From positions 9,931,501 to 9,995,500 of the forward strand of contig CM060104.1 of NCBI GenBank assembly GCA_030522415.1: 64,000 nt of DNA. Direction: 5' to 3'. This document shows, one piece after another, positions 40,186 through 50,672 of this stretch. A program made the translations under genes and the position numbers. The DNA comes from Channallabes apus (taxonomy: Eukaryota; Chordata; Actinopteri; Siluriformes; Clariidae). Under the pieces are notes generated by a model. It saw only the letters and a list, made by a program, of their open reading frames with translations, searched no databases and was not told the DNA's origin. Each line of letters starts with the position of its first letter. The first letter of the stretch is position 1.

Positions 40186-41335
40186 CCGCCATACATACAG
40201 TACAGCATACTCAGCTATAATGACCCTGATATCTTTTTGCTCCTTAAGCAATACTAGCAAATGTAGGGAAAAGGACTATTATGACCTTTTGTAATGTTCA
40301 GTGTAATTGATTGTGCTTTCTGTCTTTTCCTTATGTGGGATGTTATCATTGGGTTCTAAAGATGTGCTGTGCTATGAGGGAGAAATGTTCAAGAGGAAAA
40401 GCCGAACTATGTTTGTGGTATGGAAAATCAGTTATTTGAGTTTTTATTTTTTTTTAATGCATAATCAATTGTGTAAAATTGGTCTCTGAGTTCCTGGGAT
40501 ATGCAAAGGGTTGTCTGATCAGGATAAGCCAGTAAGTGAAAATAAGTGAGAATAAAGTTTTGGGACATGCCCTATTCATGTCGATTACTCTATTTTATCA
40601 CTAGGGTGGTTGGGTTGAATATTAGTTTAAAGCAGAAGTGAATGTCTACCATGGGTTGCTTTTGTTTCAACTTGATATAAGAATAAACCTTTAGAAAGAA
40701 AAATTCACTGACAATAAAATAATTTTTTTTGAGCGTGAGGGATAAAGTTGACTCTGGATTAGTGGACCTCACTGTATCCTAAACAAATCTTATCATATCG
40801 ATCATTTGTACCTTTTGATTGGCTCCATGCTACAATTTGTGCTTTATGGTGCCTGTGTGCATTGGTTGCTTAATTATATTGTTTTTTTTTACTTTGTTTT
40901 TCTCTAATACACATGCGTTTAGTTCTCTACCAAGTATACGTAGTTATTCAAACTGAGTGGCACAATGAGTAAAACTTGATAGCAAAACATAAAATTATAC
41001 AGTAGCACTATTAAAAATAATAACATTACATTCGATGATTGCCTGGAAATTGTAACTTTAAACAACAATTAAAGGCAACAGCACACTAGTAAAAATCAGT
41101 TTCCTGCATGGCTGTTGGCTGTTTTCCACTGTGCACCATGTGGAGCATTTTAATCCACCAAGGAACAGCCTGTTTAGTAAACATGTTTATCTACTTGTCA
41201 CGTCCTTAGTTACAGTTTGGCAGCACATATCATATAACCATAGTGCAATAACACTGCAGCTGAAAGTAAATTGTTAACTCATTAAAAACTCATTCAATTA
41301 AAACCTGATTTTTAATTTTTTGTACATGTCTTAGT
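40186..41335. other. intergenic sequence, no feature recognised
   Basis: AT-rich; short open frames lack any recognisable domain. Confidence 0.5.
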
Positions 41336-41339
41336 TTGG

Positions 41340-41765
41340 TCAAGAGGACTCTGCCTATGCAACTGCATAGTGCCAAGAGGAGAGAAGCATCCCATACTTC
41401 CAGTGAAGTGTAATGTCAATCCTACAGCATACAACAACATTTTAGATAATTGTATACATTCAATTTTCAGGCACCTGTTTGGTGCCTGTGCACAAAGCAA
41501 GTCTGGCGTGAATGAACTCTAGTCTGACCTTATCTCCACTGTACATATTTAGGAGAATTGGAAAGCCAGACCTTCTCATCTAACATCAGCGCCACATAGA
41601 TGTTATTTTGAGTGAATGGGCACAAATTTCCCATAGACATATTAATGCTCATGGTATGTAATGTAATGTAATGTCCAATGAAATCATGTAGACTTTTGAC
41701 GGTGAGGTGTCTACATATTGTGGGCCAGATAGTTTATGTACAGTTTTTTACAATTTAGGTCAATT
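41340..41765 (+). mobile_element. decayed Tc1-like element, 3' half
   Basis: TGCATAGTGCCAA, CTACAGCATACAACAACATT, GCCTGTGCACAAAGCAAG, AGACCTTCTCATCTAACATC and GTGTCTACATATTGTGGGCC follow in the order of a common fish Tc1 element. The last block is a decayed terminal repeat. No open frame remains. Confidence 0.65.
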
Positions 41766-42815
41766 TCTTCCTAATGCTGTATTTTCATATAACTGGCTGT
41801 AGTTTTGTGCATCTAGAAGAAGGAATCTGAAATTCAATTTTCCATGTATGAGGTTTGGTCTTAGTCTTCCTACCAGCATCACTTCATAATCTTCACGTCA
41901 TATTATTTTTTATTATCAATAGGATTTCTGTTCTGAGGGTCTGTCTGGCTCTCGGGGTCTGTGTGGCATAAGATGTTAGTAGAAGAAGCAGCCTTTGGCA
42001 AAACCCCACCCCAATGCCATCTCGAAGGAGAATTGCCAGGAACAACCTCCTTTTATTTTTATTTCCTGCCACAAAAATGATGACTGGTTAAAACTGGTTT
42101 AATCAGATGGCTGGATGTTTCTTGGATAAAATATTAAGGTCAATGACCATTCATGAAAAATAAAAATAAAAATGGTTTCTGGATATTCTTAGTTTCTCAG
42201 GGAACTTAAGAAGCAGGTCTCATGCTATGGTGTGACGAGCTGGTTTTATTTGGTTCAGATCCTCCTTACTTAGTTCCAGTGGTTCTGGCTGGGATAGTAT
42301 CTTTGACTGAACACATGCACATGGTGGTTGGCTTTATGAGACAACCAGCAGTGACTCACTGTGGTTTCTAACAGCATTCCTTTCAGAAGCTCCTGAGTGA
42401 AAAAGCAATCTCATATATAAGATTAAGGGAAGGAGAAAGAGGGGAATAACACTGAGTCAAATGGTTTAATGCATGACGTTTGGGGTTATTTAAGTGTGTG
42501 CCAAGAATGGTTAAATACATCTGTATCTTGTTATCTGTGACATTAACAGTTGCAGATATTTTTCCTTGAACATTAGTGATCCTGCACTTTCGCTTTTGTA
42601 TAATTTGTCTCTTGCTGTTTTACTCTACAGTGTCCAGCCAAAACAACAAAAAAAAGTCATGCACTGAGATCAAGCTTTCAGACTTTTTGGCTGAGATCTT
42701 GTGTTAAGGGGTGTCATACTACCTTCATAAAATCTTCTTCAAAAACACATCTAGAAGACTTAGTAGTATTGTTAATTAGTAGATACTCTACTTAATAGAG
42801 TAGTATTAAGGTCAG
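41766..42815. other. intergenic sequence, no feature recognised
   Basis: No gene or repeat boundary recognised. Confidence 0.5.
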
Positions 42816-43006
42816 GAATCTGTGATGGCCAGTTCATGTGTGAAAATTATTCCTCAATACTCCAAGAACCACTTTTTCATTATCAGAGTCCTGGAAGATG
42901 CCATCAGACATAATTTAATTGACATAAAACCTTATAAATTGACCTAGACCTGATAAACTGAAGCAACCTCAGATTATAACACGGCCTCCAGACGCTTGTA
43001 CAGAGG
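42816..43006 (-). mobile_element. Tc1-like remnant (same family as 1-345)
   Basis: Read on the minus strand, frames give RVIIWGCFSLSGL-like coding and DNEKVVLGVL fragments of a Tc1 DDE domain. It is cut by the 51-bp repeat and R2-like LINE that follow at 43007. The sequence just beyond the LINE (47624-47670) may be its continuation. Confidence 0.5.
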
Positions 43007-43057
43007 ACAGTACTTCGATACATCTCTGGATGCGCTGGGACACATTATCAGTGATGT
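43007..43057. repeat. 51-bp direct repeat flanking the R2-like LINE, left copy
   Basis: It begins ACAGTACTTCGATACATCTC and ends TATCAGTGATGT. It matches 47573-47623 at 49 of 51 positions by eye. The simplest reading is a long target-site duplication made on LINE insertion. Confidence 0.75.
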
Positions 43058-43130
43058 TTCCTGAGATCATCGGGTGTTTCGGGTCTCACAACATGAGACA
43101 CCCTCTCTCAGGTGACCCAGCCAGGGTTGA

Positions 43131-44029
43131 TCACGCCCCAACTTGTGTCCCAGCAGCACTGGCCCACTTTGCGGACCTCTTGATCCAAATCCACCTCGAG
43201 GCTCTTTCTGCGGCTTCTGTGATGGACTTGATGGCTCTCCTCTTTGCAGCTCCTGTGATTCCAAGCCTGGCAAAGATCTTACACAGGGATCGAGCGGCAA
43301 AGCCTCTGCACCCTACTTCTATGGGCTCACAGCTAGCCTTCCAGCCCTTCTTTCGGCAGTCCTCAATGAGCTCCTGGTACTTAAACCGCTTACGCTCATT
43401 TGCCTCTTCCATGCGGTCCTCCCATGGGACTGTCAGTTCCAACAAAAGGACTTGGATGATGCAGATGTTAAAACTATATCGGGTCTCAACGATGTTGATG
43501 TTACAAATTCCAGGAACTTGAGCTGCCTGCCCAGGTCAACCCGCAGCTCCCAGTCTGCTGAAGATGAAAGGAGGCTGGTTGATTTTTGCTTTGCTTGCGC
43601 CAGCTCACCAGCCCTTACGAAGGCAATTCTTCTCTGGCTGCCAACATATTTGTTGTTGGCCACTGCATGTGAAATGGTCTCTGCTATACACTTCAGTACT
43701 TGATCGTGTCGCCAACAGTATCGGCCCTCTCCAAGGGCAGATGGGCAGCTATTCAGAATATGCTCCAGGGACCCTCCTCCAGGACAGAGTGGACACGTTG
43801 GAACTTCACTCTTGCCCCAAACATGCAGGTTTGTTGGGCTGGGGAGCACGTCGTACACAGCTTGGACCAGGAACTTAATACGCTGTGGCTCTGCCTTCCA
43901 GATGTCGTTCCAGGTGATCTTCCTCTCCAGTGCTCCTTCCCACCTCGTCCATGCCCCTTGCTGCCGCATGCTTACCGCTCTGCTGGTCCTCACCTCCTCG
44001 ACACCTGCTCGGACTTCCTCTAGGACCAA
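43131..44029 (-). pseudogene. R2-like LINE C-terminal restriction-like endonuclease
   Basis: Frame 44029-43433 has KITWNDIWKAEPQRIKFLVQ, the Cys/His knuckle PTCPLCPGGGSLEHILNSC (near 43830-43769) and LRPDIVL (near 43489-43464), whose aspartate is the endonuclease catalytic residue. A frameshift near 43440 moves coding to 43445-43131, with LTVPWEDRMEEANERKRFKY, ELIEDCRKKGW and EVGCRGFAA, the rest of the fold. Inactive through the shift. Confidence 0.75.
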
Positions 44030-44325
44030 TTCTCATCTCGCCTTGCCCTGAGCCTTGTTGTAATGTGGCTTCGGGATTGCTCCCAGTCCTGCTCGCCCCG
44101 TTGCCACTGTGCCCACAAGTGCCTTGTGTCTCAGCTGAGACTCTGCCAACTCCAGTCCCTCTTGTGCTCTCCACTTCCTTCCCGTTCGCACTTCAATACC
44201 TGCTGCTGTTACTCTAGAATCTCCAGAGCCTTGGTAGACTAGGGCCTCTCTTATACGAGAAACCCTGAACTCCTCCTCCAGGCTGCTGATGGGGAGCTGA
44301 AGCTTATTACTCCTGCCATATAGTG

Positions 44326-45066
44326 CTACACTCTTAGACTACGAGGCAGACCAAGCCATCTTCGGAGATAGCAGCTGATCTTCCTCTCCAGGGCCTCTAC
44401 TGTAGACATTGACACTTCGTACACCAACAACGGCCAAAGAATCCGTGGCAAGATGCTATGCTGGTATATCCATGCCTTGAATCTGCCAGGTAAACCAGAC
44501 TTATCTACTGTCGACAACCAAGCTTCCAGCTTCTTGATCGTTGTCTGGACTGACGCAGTATCCCTGAGGCTACAGTCAAAAACCTTACCTAGGCTAGTGA
44601 CTGGTTTCTCATTAATTGATGGTATTGTTACGCCATCCACTGAGAAGCGAAACTTGTCCACCACTTTCCCTCTCTTCAGTACCATAGACCTGGATTTTGT
44701 TGGCTTAAAGCTCATTCTAGCCCAAGAAATAAGCTTAACCAGGCCCTGAAGAATCCACCTGCACCCAGGAACGGAGGTAGTGGTGACTGTCAAGTCATCC
44801 ATAAAGGCTCTGATCGAGGGCTGCCGGATCCCAGACTTGGACAGGGGGCCTCTGCACTCCGTTTCAGCAGCCTTGACCAACATATTCATCGCGAGAGCAA
44901 AAAGGATCACAGAAATTGTACAGCCAGTAATTATCCCTTTCTCGAGCTGATGCCAGTTTGATGTAATGCTCCCTGAAGTAACTCTCAGGCTGAAGTTACT
45001 GTAATAATCCAGGATGAGATCCTTGATCTTACAGGGTACATAGTGCCGATCTAGAGTCGTCTCAAC
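44326..45066 (-). pseudogene. R2-like LINE ORF: C-terminal half of RT
   Basis: It resumes with LVETTLDRHYVPCKIKDLIL, repeating LVET because of the hAT target duplication. Then come GIITGCTISVILFALAMNML (motif B) and AFMDDLTVTT (motif C, FMDD near 44790-44805), followed by the thumb (KISCYLRRWLGLP). The frame ends at 44326. Coding sense continues in other frames between 44325 and 44030. The open frame extends upstream to 45231, but that part is hAT sequence. Confidence 0.78.
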
Positions 45067-45176
45067 TAGAGATGTTCCGATACCATTTTTTCCCTCCCGA
45101 TACCGATTCCGATACTTGGGCTCAGGGTATCGGCCGATACCGAGTACCGATCCGATACCTGGGTGTGTATCTGTAC

Positions 45177-45187
<11 letters not shown>

Positions 45188-45230
<43 letters not shown>

Positions 45231-45257
45231 TACATACACTATATATATATATATATA
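45188..45257. repeat. TA-rich microsatellite
   Basis: Two TATATA runs separated by CACACACATACATACAC, inside the hAT element. Confidence 0.85.
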
Positions 45258-45323
45258 AAATAAATATTTATATTTAAAATAAATATTTAAATTAATTTTT
45301 TAAGTAAAATACTACTAGCCCTG

Positions 45324-45842
45324 TGTAACGGGTTCGACCCTAAGTGCACGGGCGACACCATGAAACACGGACACGAGGTGAGGTCTTACAGGAAAAAGGG
45401 TCATTTATTTAGAAAAATGGGGAAGGAAAGGGTTAAAGGCTCTCTGCGGTCTTTTCCACTTCGGCGGCAGGGATGCGAAGGCGGGCTCTACGCGGAAGTG
45501 AAGGTGCCACGGGAGCTCGCGCAGCTCGTGCAGCTCGTTCACGCGCTCCTCTCGCGGAGATCAAAGGCGCCTTTTTTTAAGTCTCTGGGGCGCATCACAT
45601 CGCCCCGCTCTTGTGCCACTGTCTCTCATAAAATCCACCGCGTCGCAAAGTCCAGTTTCCCACCAGTCAGACCCCGAGCTACACTCCCCGCTGTGTTTTA
45701 TAGCGCCGATAGCTCATGGGCCGTTGCCTGATTCTGCGGCCCTGCTACTTCACATACCTAAAGGGTGGGGAGGCCGCCTAACTAGTGAGCGAGGAGCGAT
45801 ATCAATTTGGGGGCACGCCCATCACAGGCGCACGCCGTGACA
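45324..45842. mobile_element. probable solo LTR inside the hAT element
   Basis: This 519-bp block is much more GC-rich than the hAT around it and has TG...CA ends (TGTAACGGGTTCGACCC to GCCGTGACA). The flanks CCCTG and CTCTG match at four of five bases, as an old 5-bp duplication might. The reverse complement begins TGTCACGG, common for teleost gypsy LTRs. Orientation is not certain. Confidence 0.5.
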
Positions 45843-46018
45843 CTCTGTAAGTAAGCTAAGCTAGCAAAGCTAGCGGGCATAAATAGGTTATGTTTAGGAA
45901 AATGGTATCGGATCGGTACGTGGACTCAAAAACTCGCCGATTCCGATGCCAGCTTTTTTTGTGGTATCGGCAGCATTTCCGATACCAGTATCGGAATCGG
46001 AACAACCCTAGTCTCAAC

Positions 46019-47341
46019 CAGCTTGTGAGGGATTGACCCATATGCATTGGCAAGGTCAAGCCAAAGCACAGATAAATCTCCATTTCCCTCACGTGCTTCC
46101 CTTATCAATTGTGTGACGAATCCAGTATGTTCCAGGCACCCTGCCACTCCAGGAATGCCGCCCTTTTGTACCGATGTGTCAATATAACCATTCTTCAGTA
46201 GGAAGTCTGTCATCCTTCTAGCTAAAATGCTAAAGAAGATTTTGCCCTCCACACTGAGGAGTGAGATGGATCGGAAGTGCTCCAGTTTTGTTGAATTCTC
46301 CTCCTTAGGGATACAGACGCCCTCCGCCTCCCTCCACTGTTCTGCGATGATCCCTCTTCGCCAAATCACCCTGAGAATCTTCCAGAGGATTCGAAGGAGT
46401 CCTGGGCAGCGCTTGTACACCTTATATGGTACTTGACTGGGGCCTGGAGCAGAACTCGCTCTGGCTGCTGTTACCACCTTTTGAACTTCTTGCCAGGTGG
46501 GTTCTGAAGTGTTGAACTCAACTAGTGGTGCCGATACCTTCAAGAGGGCTGTCTGTGGCCCTAAGTCTTGCTCTCTGTCTGGATTACTCAAGGTGTTATG
46601 CAGGAAGTGATCTACCTCTTCCATAGGGCAATCCAAACGTCCGCTGCGCTTCTCTCCCAGCAGTCTTTTTGTAAAGCCAAAGGGGTCAGCTACAAATGAT
46701 GTTCGCTTCCTGGCTCTTTCAACTCTCCGCCTCCTATGCCATTCTGCTCTACGCAGCGTCATGAGCTTCTTCCTAATAATCTGCCGAAGCTCAATGAGAG
46801 ATGGCTTCTCCTCCTCAGCTGCTTTCCTGAACTGCTTTGTCAGAATCCGCAGCTCTTTCCGGAGTTGATGGATCTTATCTGACCTGCGGTTCCTGGTATA
46901 GGTATGTTTATTCAACTTAGGCTCCTCTACGCCGAACCTCTCAGTCGCGAAACTTGTGATGATTGTAGTCAGGTTAAGAAGTCGTCCTTCCACATCACCC
47001 TTTGCTGTTACATTGATGATTCTAGATGTATCTTCATCAAACTGGTGCCACAGCTCATGCTGATTTGCTGGAGGCCACTTGATATGTAGGACTACTCTGC
47101 CTGGACCTGGAGTGTTTGGCACTTGGAGGCTCTGGGCTCTGTGGGGTTTCTCCAGACCGGGCTCCTCCTGCGTCTCACCAGGCGTCGATCCTGTGCGCTG
47201 TGCTGTAATCTCCTGTGCCAGGCATTTCATCCGGGCCTGATGGATTTTTAGGCCCCTATCATTCTTGCAGACCTTTCCGCAGATGCATCTATTTATCATG
47301 GTCAATAGTCCATTTCCTGAGGTCATTACCAAAAGGTCCAT
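46019..47341 (-). pseudogene. R2-like LINE ORF: zinc finger and N-terminal half of RT
   Basis: An open frame of about 440 LINE residues. Near its start is a zinc-finger pattern ICGKVC, then KIHQARMKC (C-x3-C...H...C). A basic linker (RRRRVERARKRTSFVADPFG) leads into RT motifs: SSAPGPSQVPYKVYK, HFRSISLLSVEGKIFFSILA, KGGIPGVAGC and LSVLWLDLANAYGSIPH (motif A aspartate). The frame runs past LVET at 46019 into hAT sequence (its last 30 residues to 45926 are not LINE). R2-group proteins nick the target with their own endonuclease and prime cDNA there. Confidence 0.8.
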
Positions 47342-47572
47342 CCTATTGGGGTGCTCATCCTCCCCCCCCCTCGGGCACCCCTGGGGGTATTTCTCCGTGG
47401 GTTCCTCTGTAGCTTATTCGGGTACTTCCTTGCGGAAGTTGCAGGTTGGGCTGCTACCCCTTCCTGCCCCAGGTGCCGTCTTTCCGTGCTGTCACCGACT
47501 CTCCAGTTGTCACCAAACTATTCTCGGTTGTCACCCAGCCTATTCCTGGGAGTCACTGGACAAGCCAGTTAA

Positions 47573-47623
47573 ACAGTACTTCGATACATCTCTGGATGTG
47601 CTGGGACACATCATCAGTGATGT
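47573..47623. repeat. 51-bp direct repeat flanking the R2-like LINE, right copy
   Basis: Partner of 43007-43057 in the same orientation, with two substitutions (C/T and T/C). Confidence 0.75.
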
Positions 47624-47737
47624 GCACTATGCATTACAAAATGAATTGCTTCATGGCACAGGTGATTTCAGGCCTTTTTTTTAGGGGTCAGGCAACTATA
47701 AATTTAATCTTAGCACCCACAAACACAATAATAACAA

Positions 47738-47786
47738 CAGCAGCAACAACAACAACAATAATAATAATAATAATAATAATAAAAAA
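47738..47786. repeat. (AAC/AAT)n microsatellite
   Basis: AACAACAACAACAATAATAATAATAAT run next to the left end of the Tc1-like element. Confidence 0.9.
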
Positions 47787-49010
47787 GTTAGTATCCCTTA
47801 TTTTATTTTTAATTTCTTGTTCATAAAAACATAATAAAAAAAACATCTGATCATAGCATGTATCAGTAGTAGGCAAATACAACCTACAACCCCATGGCAT
47901 TATTTATTGAACAAAAATGAAGCAATAAAAATAAATAAAAGTGGGCAATACCTATAGCTTCTACAGGATCCCACAGATAAGTTGCAGCCAGGTGCTGCTA
48001 ATCATTAGACCTTGATTAATTGATCATCAGCAGATATACAGATTTCTATAAAAGCAGAAGGTGTGGCAGGTCTGAAGCATTCAGGTGTGTTAACATAATG
48101 GCAAGTGGAAAAAAGCAATGGTCCTAGAGAAGCAATTGTAGCGGTACGTCAATCTGGAAAGGGTTAAAAATCAATTTCTGAACAATTTGGAGTTCATCTT
48201 TCTACATCGAGGACATTTATTTACAAGTGGAAAGCATTCAAGGCAGTTGGCAAACTTTACCAGGAGTGAATGTCTGATTGCATTCACTATTATGTCAGAA
48301 GATTAAATACTCAGATAAATACTAAGAAAAAAAAGTTCTTAACAGCACAATTAAAAATAAAAGAAGACTGGTTTGTTTGGAACGGTTGTCAAGAGAAAGC
48401 CTCTCAACAACTGAGAATGGCAAAACTACATCTGAACAAACCACAAGATGTCTGGAACAATGTACAGTACTATGGACAATAAGACCAAAGTGGAGTTGTT
48501 TGGCCTTCATGCCCAGTCCCATGTTTGGTGAAAATCAAACAGCATTTCAACTGAAATACCTCACACACACCAACAAGCATGGCAGTGAAGGGGTGTTTTA
48601 CAACCACAGGGCATGAATTGGGTCATTCTGAAAGTTTGAATGGCCTAGTTAAAATCAAGACCTCAAACTGAACCAACTAAAATGCTATGGTGAGGTCTTA
48701 AGAGGGCTGTGCATAATCTGTTGCCCAAAAACCTCAATGAACTGAAGCAGTGTTATAAAGAAGAATTGGCCAAAATCCCACAATGTATGAGACTGAAAAC
48801 TCACAGATAGCTATTGCTTAAAATGGCATTGTATAAATTTTTGGGGCTTCATTGTATTTACATATAGAGGCACGATGAAAAACATTGTGGTTGTTTGTCT
48901 CAGGTTGTATTTGCCAACTACTGAGCCCCTCTCTGATCAAATGATTTTTATTGTTTTTACACAAACACCACAGAATTAAGAGCTGGTACTAACTTTTGAA
49001 TATGACTGTA
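47787..49010 (+). mobile_element. Tc1-like element, decayed
   Basis: The left end (AAAGTTAGTATCC) and right end (GGTACTAACTTT) are inverted. Inside, 48105-48245 resembles the transposase N-terminus (RVNQFLNNLEFIFLHRGHLF-like reading, with stops). 48478-48530 gives TKVELFGLHAQSHVW, the conserved segment around the first catalytic aspartate. 48640-48720 is the C-terminal block. Stops throughout. Confidence 0.7.
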
Positions 49011-50672
49011 GAAATGTTCTTACTTTTACTATTATACATGTTAAATATGTTTTAACTGCACTAAGTGTTTAAATGATCTCCAATCACTGGTTTCTATCAT
49101 TTTTTCTCTGACCACAATTCTTTCTTGAACTTGACAGTTCAGTCGTATCTTTCCAGGCATTTAATAATGCATCAGACAATTATTAATCCAATTTCAATAA
49201 TTTCAGAAAAGTCCTTATTTTTTTTCTTTGCTTGAGGTAGGCCAATAATTTTAGTCTCCTGAAAGCATCTTTTCCATTACCAACGGATACCTTTTCCAAC
49301 ATGGTTCACTGATAAAAAGGAGGTTGGCTACCTGTTACGTGTACTAAAATGTAATATGTGTTTTGTACATAATAATTTCATGTTTCCAAGATGAACATTA
49401 ATAAATTATGTTGTATTTGCATGAAATCTAACAACTTAACATATATTAGATTCAACTAGGTTGAGATAAACCAAAGAGATCTTGTCACTATGAAAATCGG
49501 AAATATCCAAACAAACATCGCGAGAAGATATTGCGAGAAGAGAACACAGTTTCACAGTGCCTTTAATAAGTTTGTTGAGAAGACAAACGTTGGTGGGCGT
49601 GTGGAAAAGGTAAGCAGGAATTAATTCCCATCTTTCTAAATAGAAACGAAATACTGAACATAAATGTCACCTGCTGTTTAGCGATGTTTAGTCACATTAT
49701 TTTGGTTTAAGCTATTTCTTGTATTTTTAATCACACTTAAAATACAGACGGTTATATGCGCGTGCTTAATCTGCGGTTCGGTTCTGGTTTCGGTCTGTTC
49801 TCATGAGTTGTGAAGCGAGAGGAACAAAGTATAAATATTTTTCATTTGCTAATTTAAGTATCATGAATTGTAATTGAATACCTATCTCTGTATTTTTTCA
49901 CAGCAGTTTGTGACTGAAAAGTGTCCTGTCTGCATCTGACTTCAAGAGTTTCCTGACCAACTGTATCTAACGGTAATATTTAAAAGTCATAACGTACAGT
50001 TATAAAGTACAAAATGTTTCTGTTGGTGTTTAATTGATTAATTGATTAATGCTTATGATTAATACTTAATTAATTTGTGGTGTTTTATGTTTTGTACATC
50101 TTTTCAAATTGAGACCTCTTTTGTAAGTTGCTGCTGGTGTAAAACAGGGTTTTTATTAAATATAAAATAAAAATCTCCGTTTAATCCCGTTTGTCTTATG
50201 CTTCCTTCCTTCACAGAATTCTATTGACCAGGGCGTGAAATTTAAATTTACCTGAGTTGGATCAACTTAATTTACAACTGAAAAATTTGTTGTACCAACC
50301 CTATTCATTTATATCAAGAGTATTAAATTATGTTGGATGCAGCTGTAGTAAATAAGTTAAATGAACCTAATAACATTTATTTGACTGATTCAAATTTAAA
50401 TTACATTAAACGTTTGAATAATGTAAGCACTTGTAAGAATGTAAGAAATTGTTAGACTTTTCAATGGAAATGAAGTATCATAGACAATTACATTACAATT
50501 GCACAATCAATTGCTATTACAGTAAATGATAAAGATTATGTTAAGTTAACATGATTCTTTCACACAAGTTAACCGAAATGAAATACTTTTGTTTAGCAGC
50601 CAAAAATTTTGTAATTTGGCCTCATTCTGATGATGTGGGACAGATGTACACATTAAAATCAAGTAAACCTAC
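49011..50672. other. intergenic sequence, probably old repeats
   Basis: 49480-49620 is a locally CpG-containing stretch (AAACATCGCGAGAAGATATT). 50220-50500 has GAGTTGGATCAACTTAATTT and related words of a widespread fish repeat. No gene recognised; no clear element ends. Confidence 0.35.

Larger units (their letters stand above)
45067..46010. mobile_element. hAT element with perfect 8-bp TSD, inserted in the LINE RT
   Basis: Ends TAGAGATGTTCCGATACC and, reverse-complemented, TAGGGTTGTTCCGATTCC. Both sides are flanked by GTCTCAAC (45059-45066 and 46011-46018). The 8-bp duplication and TAG...CTA ends are typical of hAT. No transposase is present. It carries a TA microsatellite (about 45188-45257) and a probable solo LTR (45324-45842). 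Confidence 0.88.
43058..47572 (-). mobile_element. R2/NeSL-group LINE with restriction-like endonuclease, decayed
   Basis: From 5' (high coordinate) to 3': Cys/His zinc finger (47287-47225), reverse transcriptase (46800-46019, continuing 45058-44330), Cys/His knuckle and restriction-like endonuclease (about 43830-43131). It is interrupted by an hAT element (45067-46010) whose 8-bp duplication falls inside the RT. Without that insertion the LINE is about 3.56 kb. It is not in ribosomal DNA, so it is not a canonical R2; the precise clade needs a tree. Frameshifts near 43440 and 44330-44030 show it is inactive. Confidence 0.8.

Noticed and set aside
43030..43703. plus-strand open frames over the LINE endonuclease
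   Set aside because: They are reverse-strand shadows of the endonuclease and zinc-knuckle coding region.
45926..47341. 471-codon minus-strand open frame as a host zinc-finger gene
   Set aside because: The Cys/His finger is followed by RT motifs of an R2-like LINE, and the last 30 codons are read-through into an hAT insertion.
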